A stretch of 64,000 nucleotides of DNA from Cellulomonas carbonis (GCF_014636275.1 NZ_BMEB01000003.1:464681-528680), one strand, 5' to 3'. Shown: positions 18,096 to 29,284, numbered from the stretch's first letter. Notes: generated by a model from the sequence alone, not told the origin. Translations and numbers: made by a program.

Positions 18096-18213
18096 GGGCC
18101 GGGCGCGTCGTCGTCAGACCGTCCGTGCGACGTCGGCGCGCGAGGTGCTCGCGCGCGGCCGGGTCGCCGACGAACCGCTCGCGGGCGCCCGGCACGGGGG
18201 CGAGGCGAGGCGC

Positions 18214-18717
18214 TCAGCCCAGGAGCCGCCACAGGCGCCCGACGAGCACGAACGCGACTGCGCCCACCGCGGCGTGCAGCAGCCCGCCCTGCCACGACAG
18301 GCTCGACGCGACGGACAGCTCGCCGTCGAGCGCCGTGAAGGTCACCTCGCCGCCGAGGGGGTGCGTCGTGACGGAGCCGCCGCCGAGCGCCTCGAGCGTG
18401 TCGATGGTCCCCGCGGCGTACGCGAGGGACAGGTACACCAGAGCACCGACGGCGAGCGCCGCGGCGACCGCGCCGGACGTGTAGCGGGGGAGGCGCCGCC
18501 CGAGCTCGGTGACGTAGCCCTCGGCGAGCGCGACGGGGTGCCCCAGGTCGCGCAGAGCCTCGGCCATCCCGACCTCGGCGGCCGCGGCCAGCGTGTCCGA
18601 GCGCAGCTGACGGATCACCTCGCGCCGACGGCGGCCCGGGTAGTCCTGGAGCGCCCACGACAGGCGTGCGAGATACCACTCGAGCCGGATGCGGTCGGCT
18701 CGCCCGGTGCTGGTCAT
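18214..18717 (-). CDS. HAAS-domain-like membrane protein, PadR-associated
   Basis: A 167-residue protein. The N-terminal 70 residues (LEWYLARLSWALQDYPGRRRREVIRQLRSD, quoted here only as a region at about 12-42) form a charged helical domain resembling HAAS/DUF1700 domains. One hydrophobic segment lies at about 82-105 (SGAVAAALAVGALVYLSLAY) and a second at about 145-163 (LLHAAVGAVAFVLVGRL). HAAS-type proteins are commonly encoded beside PadR regulators. The ATG overlaps the PadR stop by four bases, so the two are one operon. The biochemical role is unknown. Confidence 0.75.
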   Translation of the reverse strand: MTSTGRADRIRLEWYLARLSWALQDYPGRRRREVIRQLRSDTLAAAAEVGMAEALRDLGHPVALAEGYVTELGRRLPRYTSGAVAAALAVGALVYLSLAYAAGTIDTLEALGGGSVTTHPLGGEVTFTALDGELSVASSLSWQGGLLHAAVGAVAFVLVGRLWRLLG

Positions 18718-19085
18718 CGGTCCCCCTCGGGTGCGTGCGACGGGACGGCGGTCCCGTCGTGGTGGTCGAGCACGCCGGCGACGACGTGCACGAGGTCCGC
18801 CCAGGCCGACTCGGCGCGCGCGAGGGCGGCCCGGCCGGCGTCGGTCGGCGTGTAGTACTTCCGTGCGGGTCCCGACGTCGACGCGACGAGGCGCGACGCG
18901 ACCTGCCCCTCGCGCTCGAGCCGGCTGAGCACGGGGTAGACGGTCCCCGCGCTGATGTCCGCGAGGCCCGCGTCCCGCAGCCGGGTGACGAGCTCCCAGC
19001 CGTAGGACTCCTGCCCCGCGAGCAGCCGCAGGACCAGCATGGGCAGGACGCCCCTGAGCAGCTGGGGGTCCCGCGTTTCCGTCAT
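18714..19085 (-). CDS. PadR-family transcriptional regulator
   Basis: Winged-helix repressor of 123 residues. It has [27 protein letters not shown], then [20 protein letters not shown] (recognition helix and wing) and the PadR signature [14 protein letters not shown]. PadR proteins usually repress their own operon and release on ligand binding. ATG 19085 is six bases after TAGCTT (minus strand, 19097-19092), implying a leaderless mRNA. A perfect 11-bp inverted repeat at 19098-19130 covers the region immediately upstream of that -10 box. It is divergent from tsaD across 95 bp. Confidence 0.93.
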   Translation of the reverse strand: MTETRDPQLLRGVLPMLVLRLLAGQESYGWELVTRLRDAGLADISAGTVYPVLSRLEREGQVASRLVASTSGPARKYYTPTDAGRAALARAESAWADLVHVVAGVLDHHDGTAVPSHAPEGDR

Positions 19086-19097
19086 GCGGCGAAGCTA

Positions 19098-19130
19098 CGC
19101 CAGGTACTCGGTATCGCCAAGTACCTGGCG
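19098..19130. promoter_or_regulatory. Predicted PadR operator (perfect inverted repeat)
   Basis: CGCCAGGTACT (19098-19108) is repeated in perfect inverse orientation at 19120-19130 with an 11-bp spacer. It lies directly upstream of the padR -10 box on the minus strand, where the -35 and spacer would be, and about 40 bp before the tsaD -10 on the plus strand. Autorepression of the padR operon is the simplest reading; an effect on tsaD is possible. Confidence 0.75.
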
Positions 19131-19180
19131 ACGTCGTCCCCGCGGCGCGACGTCCTCCGAGCGGCTCCTACGCTGTCCCC

Positions 19181-20245
19181 ATGCCTTCCGCCGCCCTCGT
19201 CCTCGGCATCGAGTCCTCGTGCGACGAGACCGGTGTCGCGGTCGTCCGTGCGACCGACGACGCGAGCGAGCTGCTCTCCGACGCGGTCGCGAGCTCGGTC
19301 GACGAGCACGCGCGGTTCGGCGGGATCATCCCCGAGATCGCGTCGCGCGCCCACCTCGAGGCGATGGTGCCCACGCTCCGCCGTGCCCTCGACGACGCGG
19401 GCGTCACGCTCGCGGACGTCGACGCGGTCGCGGTGACGGCGGGCCCCGGGCTCGTCGGGCCGCTCACGGTCGGCGCGTCCGCGGCCAAGGCGCTCGCGGT
19501 CGCGCTCGACCGACCGCTCTACGGCGTCAACCACGTCATCGGCCACGTCGTCGTCGACGAGCTCGTGCACGGGCTGTTCCCCGACCGCGTGATGGCTCTC
19601 GTCGTCTCGGGCGGCCACTCGTCGCTCCTGCTCGTGGACGACGCCGTCGACGGCGTGACCGAGCTCGGCCACACGCTCGACGACGCCGCGGGGGAGGCCT
19701 TCGACAAGGTGGGCCGCCTGCTCGGCCTGCCGTACCCGGGTGGTCCGCACGTCGACCGCCTCGCGCGCGAGGGCGACCCCACCGCGATCCGCTTCCCGCG
19801 CGGGCTCACCGCCCCCAAGGACCAGGCGCGGCATGCCGACGACTTCTCGTTCTCGGGGCTCAAGACCGCCGTGGCGCGCTGGGTCGAGGCGCGCGAGGAC
19901 GCCGGGGAGCCCGTCCCCGTCGCCGACGTCGCGGCGTCCTTCGCGGCGTCCGTCGCGGACGTCCTGACCGCCAAGACGATCGCCGCGTGCCGGCGGCACG
20001 GCGTCGACACGCTGGTCGTCGGCGGCGGGTTCTCCGCCAACTCGCAGCTGCGCGAGCTCGCCGCGCAGCGCTGCGCCGAGGCCGGCATCACCCTGCGGAT
20101 CCCGCCGGTGCGGTACTGCACCGACAACGGGGCGATGATCGCGGCCGTCGGCGCCGCGGCGGTGCGCCGCGGCGTCCCGGCGTCGCCCCTCGACCTCGCG
20201 GTCGACTCGTCGATGCCGCTCACGCAGGTCGTCGTCGGGCGCTGA
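19181..20245 (+). CDS. tsaD: tRNA t6A37 threonylcarbamoyltransferase TsaD
   Basis: Catalytic subunit that transfers threonylcarbamoyl to tRNA A37. The 354-residue ASKHA protein starts [18 protein letters not shown]. The metal-binding segment is [20 protein letters not shown], with both His ligands at about 47 and 64. [15 protein letters not shown] sequence ([16 protein letters not shown]), [21 protein letters not shown] and the late [12 protein letters not shown] complete the family pattern. TACGCT at 19169-19174 lies six bases before ATG 19181, so it appears leaderless. It lies about 1.1 kb from tsaB-rimI, separated by the minus-strand padR pair. Confidence 0.97.
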   Translation: MPSAALVLGIESSCDETGVAVVRATDDASELLSDAVASSVDEHARFGGIIPEIASRAHLEAMVPTLRRALDDAGVTLADVDAVAVTAGPGLVGPLTVGASAAKALAVALDRPLYGVNHVIGHVVVDELVHGLFPDRVMALVVSGGHSSLLLVDDAVDGVTELGHTLDDAAGEAFDKVGRLLGLPYPGGPHVDRLAREGDPTAIRFPRGLTAPKDQARHADDFSFSGLKTAVARWVEAREDAGEPVPVADVAASFAASVADVLTAKTIAACRRHGVDTLVVGGGFSANSQLRELAAQRCAEAGITLRIPPVRYCTDNGAMIAAVGAAAVRRGVPASPLDLAVDSSMPLTQVVVGR

Positions 20246-20257
20246 GGGGCTGAGGCG

Positions 20258-20923
20258 TCACCGCCCCGGCTCGGACAGGCCCGCACCGCCGTCGTCGCAC
20301 GTCCGGTCCGTGGAGGACTCGAGCCACATCGTCGCCGGAAGCTCCAGCTCGACCCGCCGGTGGAGCCCCAGGCTGCCCGCCTCGAGCACGACGGCCGACA
20401 CGCCGAGGGCTGAGCCCGCTGTCATGTGGACGCACGGGATCGCGATCGTCGCGCTGACCGCGACGGCCTCGCCGGGCGCGATGACGACGACGTCGTGCGG
20501 CGCGCCGTCGGGGTCCCTCGGCGGCGGCACGCTCGTCCACCGCTCGGCCCGCACGAGCTCGGTGCGCACGACGAGCGACTGGTCGGCCACCGCGGACACG
20601 CGCACCGGGAAGAGACCGGTGTTCGTCCAGCTCACGGTGAACGACGCTCCGTCGGGTCCCGGGTCGATGAAGCGCCAGGCCTCCTCGCCCGGCAGGCCGC
20701 CTGACGCGGTCGTATCCGTCTCCCAGCCGGCCGGGGTGGCGGAGAACGGCCCGGGCGCGAGGCGCGGCGAGAACCCCAGCGCGAGCCACCCGACGACGAC
20801 GACGGCGAGGGCGGCCGTCCCGACGAGCGTCCGGCGAGGGCGCCGCCCAGCGGCGTCGGCCCGCGAGCCGGTGGGTCCTGCGGGGAGCTCCTGCGAGACC
20901 GCACCCGCGGCGTCGTCGTCCAC
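20258..20923 (-). CDS. Membrane-anchored protein of unknown function
   Basis: Not recognised as a named family. The 221-residue product has a short polar, Arg-containing N-terminus. A single hydrophobic segment follows (LVGTAALAVVVVGWLALGF, about 33-51), then an extracytoplasmic domain rich in beta-prone stretches such as ASFTVSWTNTGLFPVRVSAV and APGEAVAVSATIAIPCVHM. It has two Cys residues, about 50 apart. The topology suggests a signal-anchor with an outside domain. GTG 20923 is preferred over TTG 20959 because GGGAGG lies eight bases upstream. It is convergent with tsaD, 12 bases away. Confidence 0.7.
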   Translation of the reverse strand: MDDDAAGAVSQELPAGPTGSRADAAGRRPRRTLVGTAALAVVVVGWLALGFSPRLAPGPFSATPAGWETDTTASGGLPGEEAWRFIDPGPDGASFTVSWTNTGLFPVRVSAVADQSLVVRTELVRAERWTSVPPPRDPDGAPHDVVVIAPGEAVAVSATIAIPCVHMTAGSALGVSAVVLEAGSLGLHRRVELELPATMWLESSTDRTCDDGGAGLSEPGR

Positions 20924-21004
20924 GGCCGGAGCCTCCCGGACCCGGCCCGTCCGCCGCAAGGGCCGAGGGGGTCGCCCGTGCGTGGGACGACCGCCGCCCG
21001 GCCG

Positions 21005-22141
21005 TCAGAGCGGCCGGCCGGCCCGCATCTCCGCGACGAGGGCGTTCACGACGGCGTCGAGCTCGCCACCGTTGCGGCGGGCCACGGCGCGCTGGCGCTG
21101 GTAGGAGGCGCCCTTGCGCAGGATCGTCCGGATGCCGTCCAGCTCGTCGGAGCACCGCAGCCGCTCGGCGGTCGGCTCGAGCTCGGTGAGCAGCTTCTCG
21201 ACGGCGTCCGTCACGAGCTCCTCGTCGCCGCGCGCGCTCGTGATGATGATCGCGTCCATGCCGTAGCGCGCGGAGCGCCACTTGTTCTCCTGCGCGAACC
21301 ACGGGGGCAGCGCGGGCGTCTCGCGGCCCTCGTCCAGCATCGTCGAGAAGTGCTCGACGAGGCAGTGCGTGAGCGCGGCGAACGCGGACACCTCGGCGAG
21401 GTTCGACGCGCCGTCGCAGATGCGCATCTCGAGCGTGCCCAGACGCGGCGAGGGGCGCAGGTCCCAGCGGATCTCGTCGAACTGGTCGATGACGCCCGTG
21501 TGCATCATGTCCGCGGTGTACCGCTCGAGGTCCTGCCAGCGGTCGAACTGGAACGGCAGGCCCGCCGTCGGCAGCTGCTGGAACATGAGCGCGCGGTTGG
21601 ACGCGTAGCCGGTGTCCTTGCCGCCCCAGAAGGGCGACGACGCGGACAGCGCCTGCAGGTGCGGGTAGCACGTGAGCATCGCGCGGAGGATCGGCAGCAC
21701 CTTGTCGCGCCGCTCGATGCCGACGTGCACGTGGACGCCGTAGATGAGCATCTGCCGGCCCCACCACTGCGTGCGGTCGATGAGCGTGGCGTACCGCTGC
21801 TTGTCGGTCACGCGCTGGTTGCTCCAGCGGGCGAAGGGGTGCGTCCCCGCGCACATGAGCTCGACGCGCAGGGGGTCGGTGACCGCGCGGATCTCGTCGA
21901 TGCTCCGCTGGAGGTCCGCGCCGGCCTCGGAGACCGTGCGGCACACCCCCGTGACGATCTCGACCGTGTTGAGGAGCAGCTCCTGCTTGATCGTCGGGTG
22001 CTCGTCGCCGTCGTCCGGCGCGACGGCGTCGAGGACCGTCTGCGCGACCTGGCGCAGGTCGCCGCTGTCGGCGTCGACGAGCGCGAGCTCCCACTCCACG
22101 CCGAGGGTCGACCGCTCGGACTCCGCGAACGGGATCTGCAT
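21005..22141 (-). CDS. Carboxylate-amine ligase, glutamate-cysteine ligase family 2 (YbdK-like)
   Basis: ATP-grasp-like ligase related to gamma-glutamylcysteine synthetase; YbdK shows weak glutamate-cysteine ligase activity. The 378-residue protein begins IPFAESERSTLGVEWELALVD. TVEIVTGVCRTVSEA, CAGTHPFARWSNQRVT, YGVHVHVGIERRDKVLPI and LEMRICDGASNLAEVSAFAAL follow, all typical of GCS2. The ATG shares one base with the stop of the upstream methyltransferase (TGATG), so the two are translationally coupled. Actinobacteria make mycothiol rather than glutathione, so the physiological substrate is uncertain. Confidence 0.9.
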   Translation of the reverse strand: MQIPFAESERSTLGVEWELALVDADSGDLRQVAQTVLDAVAPDDGDEHPTIKQELLLNTVEIVTGVCRTVSEAGADLQRSIDEIRAVTDPLRVELMCAGTHPFARWSNQRVTDKQRYATLIDRTQWWGRQMLIYGVHVHVGIERRDKVLPILRAMLTCYPHLQALSASSPFWGGKDTGYASNRALMFQQLPTAGLPFQFDRWQDLERYTADMMHTGVIDQFDEIRWDLRPSPRLGTLEMRICDGASNLAEVSAFAALTHCLVEHFSTMLDEGRETPALPPWFAQENKWRSARYGMDAIIITSARGDEELVTDAVEKLLTELEPTAERLRCSDELDGIRTILRKGASYQRQRAVARRNGGELDAVVNALVAEMRAGRPL

Positions 22142-23328
22142 CAGACACGCTCCACGAGGATCGCGCTCTGCGCGCCGGCGACGCGCGTGAGGACCACCGT
22201 CGCGTCGACCTCGCCGCGCAGGTCGAGCTGCTTGCGCAGCTGCTCGGGCACGACGGCGGTGCCGCGCTTCTTGATCGTCAGCCGTCCGACGCCGCGCTCG
22301 CGCAGCGCGGTGCGGAGGCGCTTGACGCCGAAGGGCATGACGTCGAGCACGCGGTAGCTGGTGGCGAGGGGCGTCGCCACGAGGCTGTCCGAGGTCACGT
22401 AGGCAATGGTGGGGTCGACGAGCCGCCCGTGCACCTGCTCGGCGACCATGGCGACCAGGCCCGCCCTGATGACCGCGCCGTCGGGCTCGTGCAGGTAGGC
22501 GCCGACGCGGCCCACGTCGGGGGCGTCGAGCCCGCCGTCGGGCGTGCGTACGGTCGTCGCGCCACCCTCGCCGAGGAGCAGCGCGCTGTGACCGGGCCCC
22601 TCGGGGGCGAGCGGTCCGAACCAGAGCCCCGCCTCGACGACGTCGCCGTCGACGCTCACCCACTGCGCCTCGGCGTCGGCGGGCACGAGGTCGTGGGGGA
22701 TCGCCGGGCCGACCTTGACGCCCAGCGCCGGGACCTCCGCGCGGACGGCGAGCACGTCGTCGAGCGGCGGCGCGTACGACGCGGGGTCGTGCCTGCGGCG
22801 GCCGCCGGCCGTGCGCCGGGCGGGGTCGGCGAAGACGCCGTCGACACCCTCCGCCGTGAGGTCCAGGGCGAGCCCGTCGCCGTGCCGCACCTCCGCGTCG
22901 GGGAAGTGCCGGAGGTTGACGGTCGCGAGCGCCGCGGTGAGCTCGTCGACGTCGGTCGCGAGCACCCGCAGGCCCAGGGCGGCCATCGCCATCGCGTCGC
23001 CGCCGAGCCCGCAGGTGAGGTCGGCGACGCGCTCGCAGCCCGCGACCGCGTACCGCTGGGCGTGCCGCGCCGCCACGGTCAGGCGCGTCGCCTGCTCGAG
23101 GCCCTCGGGCGTGAAGAGCATGCCGTCGGCGAAGTCGGAGAACTTCGCCCGGGCCCGCGTGCGCAGCCGCGACTGGGTGAGTGCCGCGGCCACGAGCGCC
23201 GGGTCGACGCCCTCGCGCCGCAGCCGCTCGGAGACGGCCATCGCGCGGTCCTCGTCGTAGGGCGGGAGCGCGCCGAGGAGCGCCCATCCCTCGGGGCTGA
23301 GCAGCAGCGACAGGGCGGCGGGATCCAC
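22141..23328 (-). CDS. Class I SAM-dependent methyltransferase with THUMP-like domain
   Basis: A 395-residue protein with an N-terminal helical region (SPEGWALLGALPPYDEDRAM). A Rossmann methyltransferase core follows: VADLTCGLGGDAMAMAALG as the SAM-binding motif I, then VLATDVDELTAALATVNLRH and GVFADPARRT. The C-terminal THUMP-like part (MPFGVKRLRTALRERGVGRLTIKKRGTAV, quoted as a region at about 335-363) suggests RNA as substrate; this is an inference. GTG 23328 is preferred because GAGGAT lies about seven bases upstream; GTG 23352 is a longer alternative. It is divergent from groES and coupled to the GCS2-type gene. Confidence 0.85.
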   Translation of the reverse strand: MDPAALSLLLSPEGWALLGALPPYDEDRAMAVSERLRREGVDPALVAAALTQSRLRTRARAKFSDFADGMLFTPEGLEQATRLTVAARHAQRYAVAGCERVADLTCGLGGDAMAMAALGLRVLATDVDELTAALATVNLRHFPDAEVRHGDGLALDLTAEGVDGVFADPARRTAGGRRRHDPASYAPPLDDVLAVRAEVPALGVKVGPAIPHDLVPADAEAQWVSVDGDVVEAGLWFGPLAPEGPGHSALLLGEGGATTVRTPDGGLDAPDVGRVGAYLHEPDGAVIRAGLVAMVAEQVHGRLVDPTIAYVTSDSLVATPLATSYRVLDVMPFGVKRLRTALRERGVGRLTIKKRGTAVVPEQLRKQLDLRGEVDATVVLTRVAGAQSAILVERV

Positions 23329-23362
23329 GCGTCGATCCTCGCACGGTGCCACGCCGCACGGT

Positions 23363-23389
23363 CTGGCACTCAGGTTGACCGAGTGCTAA
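23363..23389. promoter_or_regulatory. CIRCE element (HrcA operator) upstream of groES
   Basis: CTGGCACTC (23363-23371), a nine-base spacer, then GAGTGCTAA (23381-23389) closely match the CIRCE consensus TTAGCACTC-N9-GAGTGCTAA. Seven of nine left-arm bases and all right-arm bases agree. HrcA is the known repressor at such sites. The spacer contains the TTGACC -35 box of the groES promoter. Confidence 0.93.
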
Positions 23390-23404
23390 CGCCGCGCCTA
23401 GATT
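23375..23404 (+). promoter_or_regulatory. groES promoter inside the CIRCE element
   Basis: TTGACC (23375-23380) and TAGATT (23399-23404) are separated by 18 bp. The -35 hexamer occupies the CIRCE spacer, so bound HrcA would block RNA polymerase directly. The transcript would have a leader of about 120 nt before groES. Confidence 0.82.
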
Positions 23405-23533
23405 CTGAGTCGGCACCCGTGCCACCAGCGCAGCAACGGCAGACGACGCCCGGCACCCGCGACGACGGTCGTCCTCAGCACGCACTGCCACGAACATCCG
23501 TCCGTTCCCACGAATGCGAAGGGGAGGTCCGCT

Positions 23534-23830
23534 GTGTCGGTCTCCATCAAGCCGCTCGAGGACCGCGTCGTCGTCCGCACGCTCGAGGCAGAGCAGACGA
23601 CCGCCTCCGGCCTGGTCATCCCGGACACCGCCAAGGAGAAGCCGCAGGAGGGCGAGGTCCTCGCTGTCGGTCCCGGGCGTGTCGACGACAACGGTCAGCG
23701 CATCCCGCTCGACGTCGCCGTCGGTGACACCGTCATCTACAGCAAGTACGGCGGCACCGAGGTCAAGTACTCCGGCGAGGAGTACCTGATCCTCTCGGCG
23801 CGCGACATCCTGGCGGTCGTCGAGCGCTGA
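23534..23830 (+). CDS. groES: Co-chaperonin GroES
   Basis: Cap of the GroEL folding chamber. The 98-residue product begins [41 protein letters not shown] (a region at 2-42 containing the mobile loop). [24 protein letters not shown] follows, and it matches GroES in full. GTG 23534 follows AAGGGGAGG, a strong ribosome-binding site. Regulation by HrcA is predicted from the CIRCE element. No groEL follows: a hairpin at 23865-23891 ends the transcript and the next gene is a WhiB protein on the other strand. GroEL must therefore be encoded elsewhere. Confidence 0.98.
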   Translation: MSVSIKPLEDRVVVRTLEAEQTTASGLVIPDTAKEKPQEGEVLAVGPGRVDDNGQRIPLDVAVGDTVIYSKYGGTEVKYSGEEYLILSARDILAVVER

Positions 23831-23864
23831 GCTCACGACCAGCCGGCCCAGCCGGCGCAGGACG

Positions 23865-23891
23865 GCCCCGCACACCCTCGGTGTGCGGGGC
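23865..23891 (+). terminator. Hairpin ending the groES transcript
   Basis: A perfect 12-bp stem with a three-base loop: GCCCCGCACACC (23865-23876) pairs with 23880-23891. It lies 35 bp after the groES stop. It confirms that groES is monocistronic here. Confidence 0.85.
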
Positions 23892-23948
23892 TTCGTCGTC
23901 CCCGGGGTGCGTCGTCGTCCCCGGGGTGCGTCGTCGTCCCCGGGGTGC
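23892..23948. repeat. Three tandem 19-bp repeats
   Basis: The unit GTCGTCGTCCCCGGGGTGC occurs at 23911-23929 and 23930-23948. A near-identical first copy lies at 23892-23910 (two differences at its 5' end). Each unit contains the palindrome CCCCGGGG. It sits in the 319-bp intergenic stretch between groES and whiB; no gene is visible there. Confidence 0.8.
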
Positions 23949-24036
23949 GTCGCGACCCGGGCCTGGGAGCGGATGTCGTCGCAAGGGCCGTCGTGCGGAG
24001 TCGAACGGTCGTCCTGCGGCCGACCGGGTCCGCACA

Positions 24037-24066
24037 GGTGCCGGTGCCGGTGCCGGTGCTGGTGCC
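24037..24066. repeat. Hexanucleotide repeat (GGTGCC)5
   Basis: Five tandem GGTGCC units, the fourth carrying a T in place of the last C, lie in the groES-whiB intergenic region. A slippage-prone simple repeat; no coding role is seen. Confidence 0.75.
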
Positions 24067-24097
24067 GGCCCCGCGGCGTCCGGGTGCGCCCGGACGC

Positions 24098-24135
24098 GAC
24101 GGAGCCCCGCGCACCGGGGTGCACGGGGCTCCGTC
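24098..24135 (-). terminator. Hairpin downstream of the WhiB gene
   Basis: The 18-base arms 24098-24115 and 24118-24135 pair with a single mismatch around a two-base loop. The left arm begins GACGGAGCCCCG. On the minus strand it follows the whiB stop codon by 14 bp. Confidence 0.8.
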
Positions 24136-24149
24136 GGGGAACCGGAGGG

Positions 24150-24440
24150 TCAGCCCGCCTTGCGGAGGCGCTGCGCGAGGACCGCGGTGCGCTCCTCCTC
24201 CGAGAGGCCGCCCCACACGCCGTAGGGCTCGCGGACGGCGAGCGAGTGCTCGCGGCAGGCGTCGATGACCGGGCAGGTCGCGCAGACGGCCTTGGCGGCC
24301 TCCGCCCGACGACGACGCGCCGAGCCCCGCTCACCCTCCGGGTGGAAGAACAGCGTGGGGTCGGCCTCGCGGCACTTGCCCTCGTACTGCCACTCCCAGA
24401 GGTCCATCACCGGGCCGGGGAGCCGCGAGATCTCGGTCAT
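24150..24440 (-). CDS. WhiB-family Fe-S transcriptional regulator (WhiD/WhiB3-like)
   Basis: A 96-residue actinobacteria-specific regulator that binds a 4Fe-4S cluster and usually contacts the main sigma factor. The four ligand cysteines are Cys23, Cys53, Cys56 and Cys62, with spacing C-X29-C-X2-C-X5-C. GVWGG follows at 74-78 and a basic tail at the end. The N-terminus SRLPGPVMDLWEWQ and FFHPEGERG closely resemble WhiD of Streptomyces and WhiB3 of mycobacteria. ATG 24440 has a strong AGGAGG. A promoter with perfect 17-bp spacing lies at 24545-24517. In Streptomyces whiD lies next to bldM and guaB, as here. Confidence 0.92.
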   Translation of the reverse strand: MTEISRLPGPVMDLWEWQYEGKCREADPTLFFHPEGERGSARRRRAEAAKAVCATCPVIDACREHSLAVREPYGVWGGLSEEERTAVLAQRLRKAG

Positions 24441-24516
24441 GTCGTCCTCCTGCGTGTCGAGCTGGTGGTCGGCGCCCGCCCGGTCCGTTCCGTCCGGGGC
24501 GCCGCGCGCTGTGCCC

Positions 24517-24545
24517 AACCTAGAACCGAGTCAGAAGTTGGTCAA
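24517..24545 (-). promoter_or_regulatory. Promoter of the WhiB gene
   Basis: Read on the minus strand, TTGACC (24545-24540) and TAGGTT (24522-24517) are separated by 17 bp. The start point would be near 24510, giving a leader of about 70 nt with the AGGAGG site. The surrounding region (24500-24560) is markedly less GC-rich than the rest. Nothing else was found in the 442-bp gap up to the MerR gene. Confidence 0.8.
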
Positions 24546-24882
24546 CCCCCTCATTCACAGTTCTTCGGAGTCGTTCGGGTGAGTGCTGCGCTCCTGGGCC
24601 AGGGACGAAGGCCCCACTCGGTCGCCGCGCCCGGATGGCGCGGTCGTGACGCGTTTGCCCGATCCCGTGAACAAGGACCGTCCTGCGTCCGTGGTGCGGG
24701 GCGCCCGATGGGCCCGACCGGAGCCGCGTCGGCCGGACGTCCCCGGGGGAGAGCGCCGGAGCGGTCGCACGGTCGCCCCGCACCGCCGTGACGTTCCTGG
24801 ACCGCGCCAGTCGGCGCGACCGCGGCGCGCCGACGCGTCCGTGAAGTGGCGGATCGCGCCAGTTCCCGGGCAGAATCGCTCC

Positions 24883-25977
24883 ATGGCCAGGTCAGGGTCT
24901 GCCGGGGCGCAGGCCCGCCGTCCGCCCGACCGTCCGGGACCCGACCCGGACGCCCCAGCCCGGCGCCCCGCCGTGCCGTTGACCGTCGCTCCGGAGCCCG
25001 GGGGACCAGCCCGAGGAGGTGTCGAGACGGAACCCGCCGCGTCCGGCCCCTCCCTGACCGTCGCCGCGGTCGCCCGTCGGCTCGGTGTCGCCCCGGCGAC
25101 GCTGCGCACCTGGGACCGCCGCTACGGGCTGGGTCCGTCCGAGCACCTCGCGGGCGCACACCGTCGCTACTCCGCGACCGACGTGTCGCGGCTCCTCGTG
25201 ATGCGCCGGCTGACGCTCGAGGGTGTCGCCCCTGCCGAGGCCGCGCGCGCCGCGCTGTCCGCCGACCCGGCGTCGGACGCGGTCGCCGGTGCGGGGCCGC
25301 GCGGACCCTCGGTGAGCCAGGTCGTCGACGCCTACACCGACGCGGTGCCGATGGCCGCCGACCCTCCCGCGCTCGTCGCGGCCGCGGGCCACTTCGACAA
25401 CGCCGCCGTCCGGTGGATGCTCTCGCGCGTCCACCCGCGGGACCCCGTCGCGTGGTGGACCGACCTCGTCGACCCGGCGCTGCGGACGCTCGTCGGACGC
25501 GTGACCCTCGAGGGTCCGGGCGAGCACGCGGCGCCCGCGCTGACCGCCGCCGCGTTCGCCGAGCTGCGCAGCCGCGCCGCCGCGTCGGCCGCCCGCACGC
25601 CCGCGCTCGACGACCGCGCGACGGTCCTCGCGCTCAGCGCCGGCCGTGGCACGGAGCTGCTCGTCCACGTCGTCGCGACCGCGCTGCAGGAGCGCGGCGT
25701 GCGCGTGCGCGTCCTGTCGTCGTCGAGCCCGCGCGCCGCGGTCGAGGCGCTCTCCCGGCTCCGGCCCGACGCCGTCCTCGTGCAGGTGGGCCCCGACGAG
25801 GCGGACCGGCCCGCAGCCGTCGAGGCCGTCCGCAGCGTCGTCGAGGCCGACGAGGACGTGCCGGTCTTCGTGCACGGGGACGGGGTGCAGGGCCTCGACC
25901 TGCCCGTCGCCGCGACCGTCCACCGCATCCGGACGCTCACCGGTACGCTCCACGAGCTCCTCGCGACGGTGACCTGA
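24883..25977 (+). CDS. MerR-family regulator with C-terminal B12-binding-like domain
   Basis: A 364-residue regulator. A Pro/Gly/Ala-rich tail of about 50 residues leads to a MerR winged helix at about 55-120 (LTVAAVARRLGVAPATLRTWDRRYG, then HRRYSATDVSRLLVMRRL). An all-helical linker and a Rossmann-like domain follow (VLALSAGRGTELLVHVVATALQERGVRV, then RPDAVLVQVGP). This layout resembles CarH/LitR regulators. The DXHXXG cobalamin-ligand motif is absent, so light or B12 sensing is doubtful. CAGAAT at 24871-24876 is six bases before ATG 24883, suggesting a leaderless mRNA. It lies between whiB and bldM. Confidence 0.85.
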   Translation: MARSGSAGAQARRPPDRPGPDPDAPARRPAVPLTVAPEPGGPARGGVETEPAASGPSLTVAAVARRLGVAPATLRTWDRRYGLGPSEHLAGAHRRYSATDVSRLLVMRRLTLEGVAPAEAARAALSADPASDAVAGAGPRGPSVSQVVDAYTDAVPMAADPPALVAAAGHFDNAAVRWMLSRVHPRDPVAWWTDLVDPALRTLVGRVTLEGPGEHAAPALTAAAFAELRSRAAASAARTPALDDRATVLALSAGRGTELLVHVVATALQERGVRVRVLSSSSPRAAVEALSRLRPDAVLVQVGPDEADRPAAVEAVRSVVEADEDVPVFVHGDGVQGLDLPVAATVHRIRTLTGTLHELLATVT

Positions 25978-26233
25978 CCTCGTCGGCCGGCGCCCGGGCG
26001 GCACCCGGTCGGCGCCCGACGGGGCCCGTCCGGCGCCGACGGCAGCCGGACGGCACCGCCGCCGTCGGGCACCCTCGTCCGGACAAGTCGTGCGTTCACC
26101 GGACGAGTCGGTCGATCCGCGTCAGTTCACCCGCGTCGAGGACTCACGCCGGTGGTCGTGGCTGTCGATGAGATCCCTGCGCGGCGAGGGCCCGCGCCCC
26201 GGCTGCGGCCGGTGCTGTGAGGAAGGAGGGCCG

Positions 26234-29284
<3,051 letters not shown>

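Noticed and set aside
23892..23948. Possible CRISPR array
   Set aside because: Units are directly abutting with no spacers and no cas genes are present; it is a simple tandem repeat.
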